Positions 30,197-33,309 of a stretch of DNA of 33,309 nt are shown piece by piece (position 1 is the first letter of the stretch; each line of letters opens with the position of its first letter). Below the pieces are notes generated by a model, which had not been told where the DNA came from, did not search any database, and worked only from the letters and a program-made list of their open reading frames with translations. Position numbers and translations under genes: made by a program. The DNA comes from Deltaproteobacteria bacterium Ga0077550 (GTDB taxonomy: Bacteria > Myxococcota_A > Polyangia > Nannocystales > Nannocystaceae), in NCBI GenBank assembly GCA_001464385.1, contig LNFB01000097.1, forward strand, positions 1-33,309, read 5' to 3'.

Positions 30197-33100
30197 ATGC
30201 GCTTCCTCGACCACATGGTCCAGCGGCTGTACGCCGGCCTCGCGACCGGCCCCGCGATCAACTGCCGGCCCCATCGCAGTCGACAACGGCTCGACCTCGC
30301 CCAGATCGCGGCGTGCTGCGGCACGACGCCGGCGGCGATCCTCGACGGGGTGCTCGGCGAGGCAGCCAAGGTGTCGCTGGACTTCGAGCTCGGCGCGCCG
30401 CCCAAGCCCACCGCCGATCCCACGCCCGCGGCCAAGGCCGCGCTGCTCGAGTACCAGGCCCGCGAAGCGACGCTGCGCAAGCTCTCCGTCATCGCCGACG
30501 ACGCGCGGACGTACGCACAGGACACCGGCGCCCACGCGCTGCAGATCGGCCTGCCGATCCTGAACCTCCCGCCGCGCGACGCGACCGCGGATCGGCGCAC
30601 GATCGACAAGCGCATCCTGGCCCCGTGCGCGTTCGTGCCGGTGAGCCTCGTCGTCCGCAGCGGGCGACGGCCGGGGATCGATCTGGCGTGCGTCGGCGAC
30701 GGGATCGATCGGGTGATCCCGAACGAGGCGCTGCTGGCGTGGATCGGCCAGCAGATCGGCAAGAAGCTCGCGATCGCGTTCTCCGACGAGGAGGGCGCCG
30801 CGCCGTGGCGCGAGCTCGGCGAGCTGGTCGAGTCGATCCGCGGGGCGTTCGGCCTGCCGGCGATCGACGGACTCGATCCAACGCTCGGCTTCTCGCCTGG
30901 CCTGCCGTGGACGGCGGTGCCGCGGACCGAGGACGCGACGACGCCCGCGATCGTGCCGGCGGCCGTGCTCGGCCTGTTCCCGCTGACGCACCAGGCGCTG
31001 CTCGACGACCTCGAGGCGATGGCCGCGGGCGAGGTGCCGCTGGTCGGTCCGGTGCAGAGCTTCACGCGCGTGGACGTCGAACACCCGACGCCGCCCGGCG
31101 CGGGCGAGACGGTGGTGTCGGCGGCCCGTCGCGGCGGCGGCGAGCGGCTGGTGTGCACGGCCGATCCCTGCCAGGTGCGCGCGGTGGATCTGGCGCGCAC
31201 CAGCCCCGCGCTGGTGATCCACGGCCCGCCGGGCACCGGCAAGTCGCAGACGATCGCGAACATCATCGCCGATCACCTCGCCCGGGGCGAGCGGGTGCTG
31301 TTCATCTGCGACAAGCGCACCGCGCTCGACGTCGTGCACCACCGGCTCGAGCACCTCGGCTTGGGCACACTGTGCGCCGTCGTCCACGACGCGCAGCGCG
31401 ATCAGAAGGAGCTGTACCGCGACATCCGCGATCAGCTCGACGGCCTCGCCGAGCTGCACGGTGACGCGAAGGCGGCGGCCGAGCTGGCCCTGCGCGATCG
31501 CGAGATCGAGACGCTGCACACCGCCCTGGCCGCCCACACGCGCGCGGTGTCGGAGCCCACCGCCGTCGGTGCGCCGTCGTTCCACGCGCTGTGCGGCGAG
31601 TGGATCGCGATCCCACCGGGTCACCCCGCGGCCGAGTCGATCGAGGGCGTCGATCCGGCGAGCATGGTCGGCGCGCACAAGCACGTGCTCGAGGTCCTCA
31701 CGCGCGCGGATGATCCCGCGATCGTCGGCAGCCCGTGGCGCGGCGTCGCGGCGATCGGGGTCGAGGCGTATCTCGCCCAGCCCGCGGCGCACTGGCGGGC
31801 GCGGCTCGATGTGCTCGCAAGCGTCGGCGAGGGCGTCGACGCCCGCTGCGCGAGGACCCGCGGGCTCTGGGCGCCGCGCGGACGCGGTGGGCCCAGGCGT
31901 GGTCGCCGTGGATCGCCGCGGTGCCGTGGGCGGCGCTCGTGCCGTGGATCGGCGCCGACGCGGCGACCCGCGCCCGCGTGCGCACCGAGATCGACGCGGC
32001 CGCGGGCCTCGTCGCCGCCGCGGCGGCACCGATGGATCCGCAGCTGCTCGCGTCGTTCCGCGCCGCACCGTGGGACGCCGCCGCGATCACCTCGGGCATC
32101 GCCGCGCTCGGCGAGTACCTCGCCTCCGCCGATCGCTGGTACGCGTTCCTGCGCTTCGGGGCCAATGCGGCCGCGCGCGCCGTGGTCGCGCGCCTCGGCC
32201 TCGCGCTCGGCCCCGAGCACGCCCGCGTCGCGCTGGCATTCCTCGAGCAGCACCGCGCCCAAGCGGCCGTGCGCGCGCTGTGGGACGATCGCCTCGGCGG
32301 TCGGTCGTGCGGCACCGCCGATGCTGCGCTCGGGTCCGCGATCGCGGCGGTGCGCGGCGTCGCGGCGGCCATGGACGCGCTCGAGACCGATCCGCGGCTC
32401 GCGTCGGATGCCGCGACGATCCGCGCGGCGCTGCTCGATCCCACCGGCGCCGCGCCGATGCTCGACGGCCTCTTGCGGCAGGAGGCCATCGGCGCCGCGA
32501 TCGCGGGCCTCGGCGACGCCGCGATCGCGACCGGGCTGCTCACCGGCGACGCCGCGTCGGGCCTCGTCGCGCAGGCGTGCGCGCGTCAGCCCACGGTCGC
32601 CCGCGTGCGCGCGTGGATCGACGCGCTGCCGACCCTCGAGGGACTGCTGCGCCTCGAGGCCGCGGCGGCCGCCCTGCCGGCGCCACTGCGGCCCGTCGTG
32701 TGGGCCCTCGCCGAGACCGACCTGTCGCCCGAGGCCGGCTGGAACCAGGTGCGCCGCGGCGTGCTCGCGGGCGCCATGGCGACGCGCCTGCGCGAGGATC
32801 CGTCGCTGCTCGCCTTCGACGGCGACAAGCTCCGCGCTTACCACGGTCGCTGGGACCTGCTCGAGGGCGAGCGCCTCGGACTGGTGCGCGACGTGGTGCT
32901 GCAGCAGTGGATCGATCGCCAGCGCGGCCGCCTGCTCGCGCAGACCGGCTCACGGCTCTCGAGCCTCGGCGCCGAGCTCAAGCGCCGCCTCGCGCTGCGG
33001 GGCGAGCGGGTGATGCGGCTGCGCCAGGTCATCGCGACCGGCGCGGCGACCGAGGGCGGCGATCCGATCTTCGATCTGCGCCCAGTGTGGATGGCGAGCC

Positions 33101-33309
33101 CCGAGACCGCCGCACAGATCTTCTCCCGAGCGCCGGCCTTCGACGTGATCGTGTTCGACGAGGCCTCGCAGTGCCGGCTCGAGCACGCGCTGCCGGTGCT
33201 GCTGCGCGGCCACCGGGTGGTCATCGCCGGCGATCCGAAGCAGCTTCCGCCGACGCGCTTCTTCGAGGGCGGGGCGACGCTGGAGGTCGAGGCCGACGAG
33301 ACGATGGGC
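30197..33309 (+). CDS. SF1 helicase, DUF4011-like, frameshifted and cut by window end
   Basis: Two frames together encode one large protein, cut off at 33309. Frame A runs from ATG 30197 to about 31842 (about 548 residues). It has an N-terminal DUF4011-like region, then SFTRVDVEHPTPPG and Walker A in IHGPPGTGKSQTIANIIADH at about 340-360. Frame B, one base earlier, runs open from about 31846 to the edge (488 codons) and carries Walker B in FDVIVFDEASQ and AGDPKQLPPT. These match AAA_11/AAA_12 (DNA2/NAM7-like) superfamily 1 helicases. Read straight on, frame A continues to 33013 as an Arg/Ser/Pro-rich chain, the mark of a wrong frame. Either the gene is inactivated or one base was lost in sequencing. 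Large DUF4011-type helicases often act in phage defence, but nothing here proves that. Confidence 0.8.
31841..31846 (+). other. Frameshift site in helicase gene
   Basis: Up to GVDA the sensible reading is in one frame; from PLREDPRALGAARTRWAQ onward it is in another. Adding one C to the CCC run at 31842-31844 (GACGCCCGCTG) joins them as ...GVDAPLRED... The likely event is a one-base loss in a C-run, by mutation or by sequencing error. Confidence 0.6.

Noticed and set aside
31846..33013. Continuation of the helicase frame beyond the frameshift as the true C-terminus
   Set aside because: The chain becomes Arg/Ser/Pro-rich with no motifs, whereas the neighbouring frame carries Walker B and later helicase motifs and stays open to the window edge.
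30197..33309. A multi-gene defence island around the helicase
   Set aside because: The only other candidate defence genes are a lone Uma2-type gene and a VapBC pair more than 11 kb away; no partner gene adjoins the helicase inside the window.

Overview
The window looks like a chromosomal piece of a high-GC myxobacterium. A Nannocystis-like member of the Nannocystales (Myxococcota) is the best guess. The reasons are the very GC-rich codon use, the many secreted proteins with Ser/Thr/Gly/Asp-rich linkers behind a lipoprotein cysteine, the Ser/Thr kinase plus FHA regulator cluster, the DUF1592/DUF1552 gene pair, and a sigma factor with a fused membrane tail. This assignment is inferred from gene style only; there is no rRNA or marker gene here. 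About 25 genes fill the window, and no tRNA, rRNA, CRISPR array or insertion sequence was seen.

Layout. Positions 1-10329 form a cell-surface block of seven genes: a truncated lipoprotein gene at the left edge, a 561-residue secreted protein, an FG-GAP/VCBS repeat protein, a beta-helix protein, a protein with repeated Cys-x3-Cys motifs, a fusion of a c-type heme motif with a PHM-like copper monooxygenase, and an RCC1-type seven-repeat propeller. The only gap longer than 300 bases (6892-7379) holds what looks like a decayed PDZ-domain gene and a perfect 12+12 bp palindrome. Positions 10358-14071 (minus) form a signalling cluster: Cys-rich lipoprotein, membrane-tailed Ser/Thr kinase, a TPR-like membrane protein, and an FHA-LuxR transcription factor. 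A VapBC-type toxin-antitoxin pair follows (14220-14887, plus).

Next come a DUF1592/DUF1588-type lipoprotein and a Tat-exported DUF1552 protein, overlapping by 4 nt (14932-18017, minus), and a solitary Uma2-type nuclease (18109-18684, minus). A sigma-factor locus runs on the plus strand (18829-22206): a secreted protein, an ECF-like sigma factor with a transmembrane and TPR-like tail, and a Cys-rich lipoprotein. Five minus-strand genes (22265-29247), each overlapping the next by 4 nt, encode a dolichol-phosphate-mannose-synthase-like GT2, a methyltransferase, two large membrane proteins and a membrane-anchored protein. They probably build or decorate an envelope glycan or glycolipid. The right end has an exported methyltransferase-like lipoprotein and a superfamily 1 helicase gene that is broken by a one-base frameshift near 31842 and runs off the window.

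The most unusual genome-scale signal is promoter architecture. At least six start codons have a TANNNT hexamer ending exactly 6 nt upstream, with three more close variants. This suggests frequent leaderless transcription. Other points of interest are the sigma-TM-TPR fusion, the compact kinase-to-FHA-LuxR cluster, and the heme-plus-copper-monooxygenase lipoprotein. No complete defence system or biosynthetic cluster is visible.
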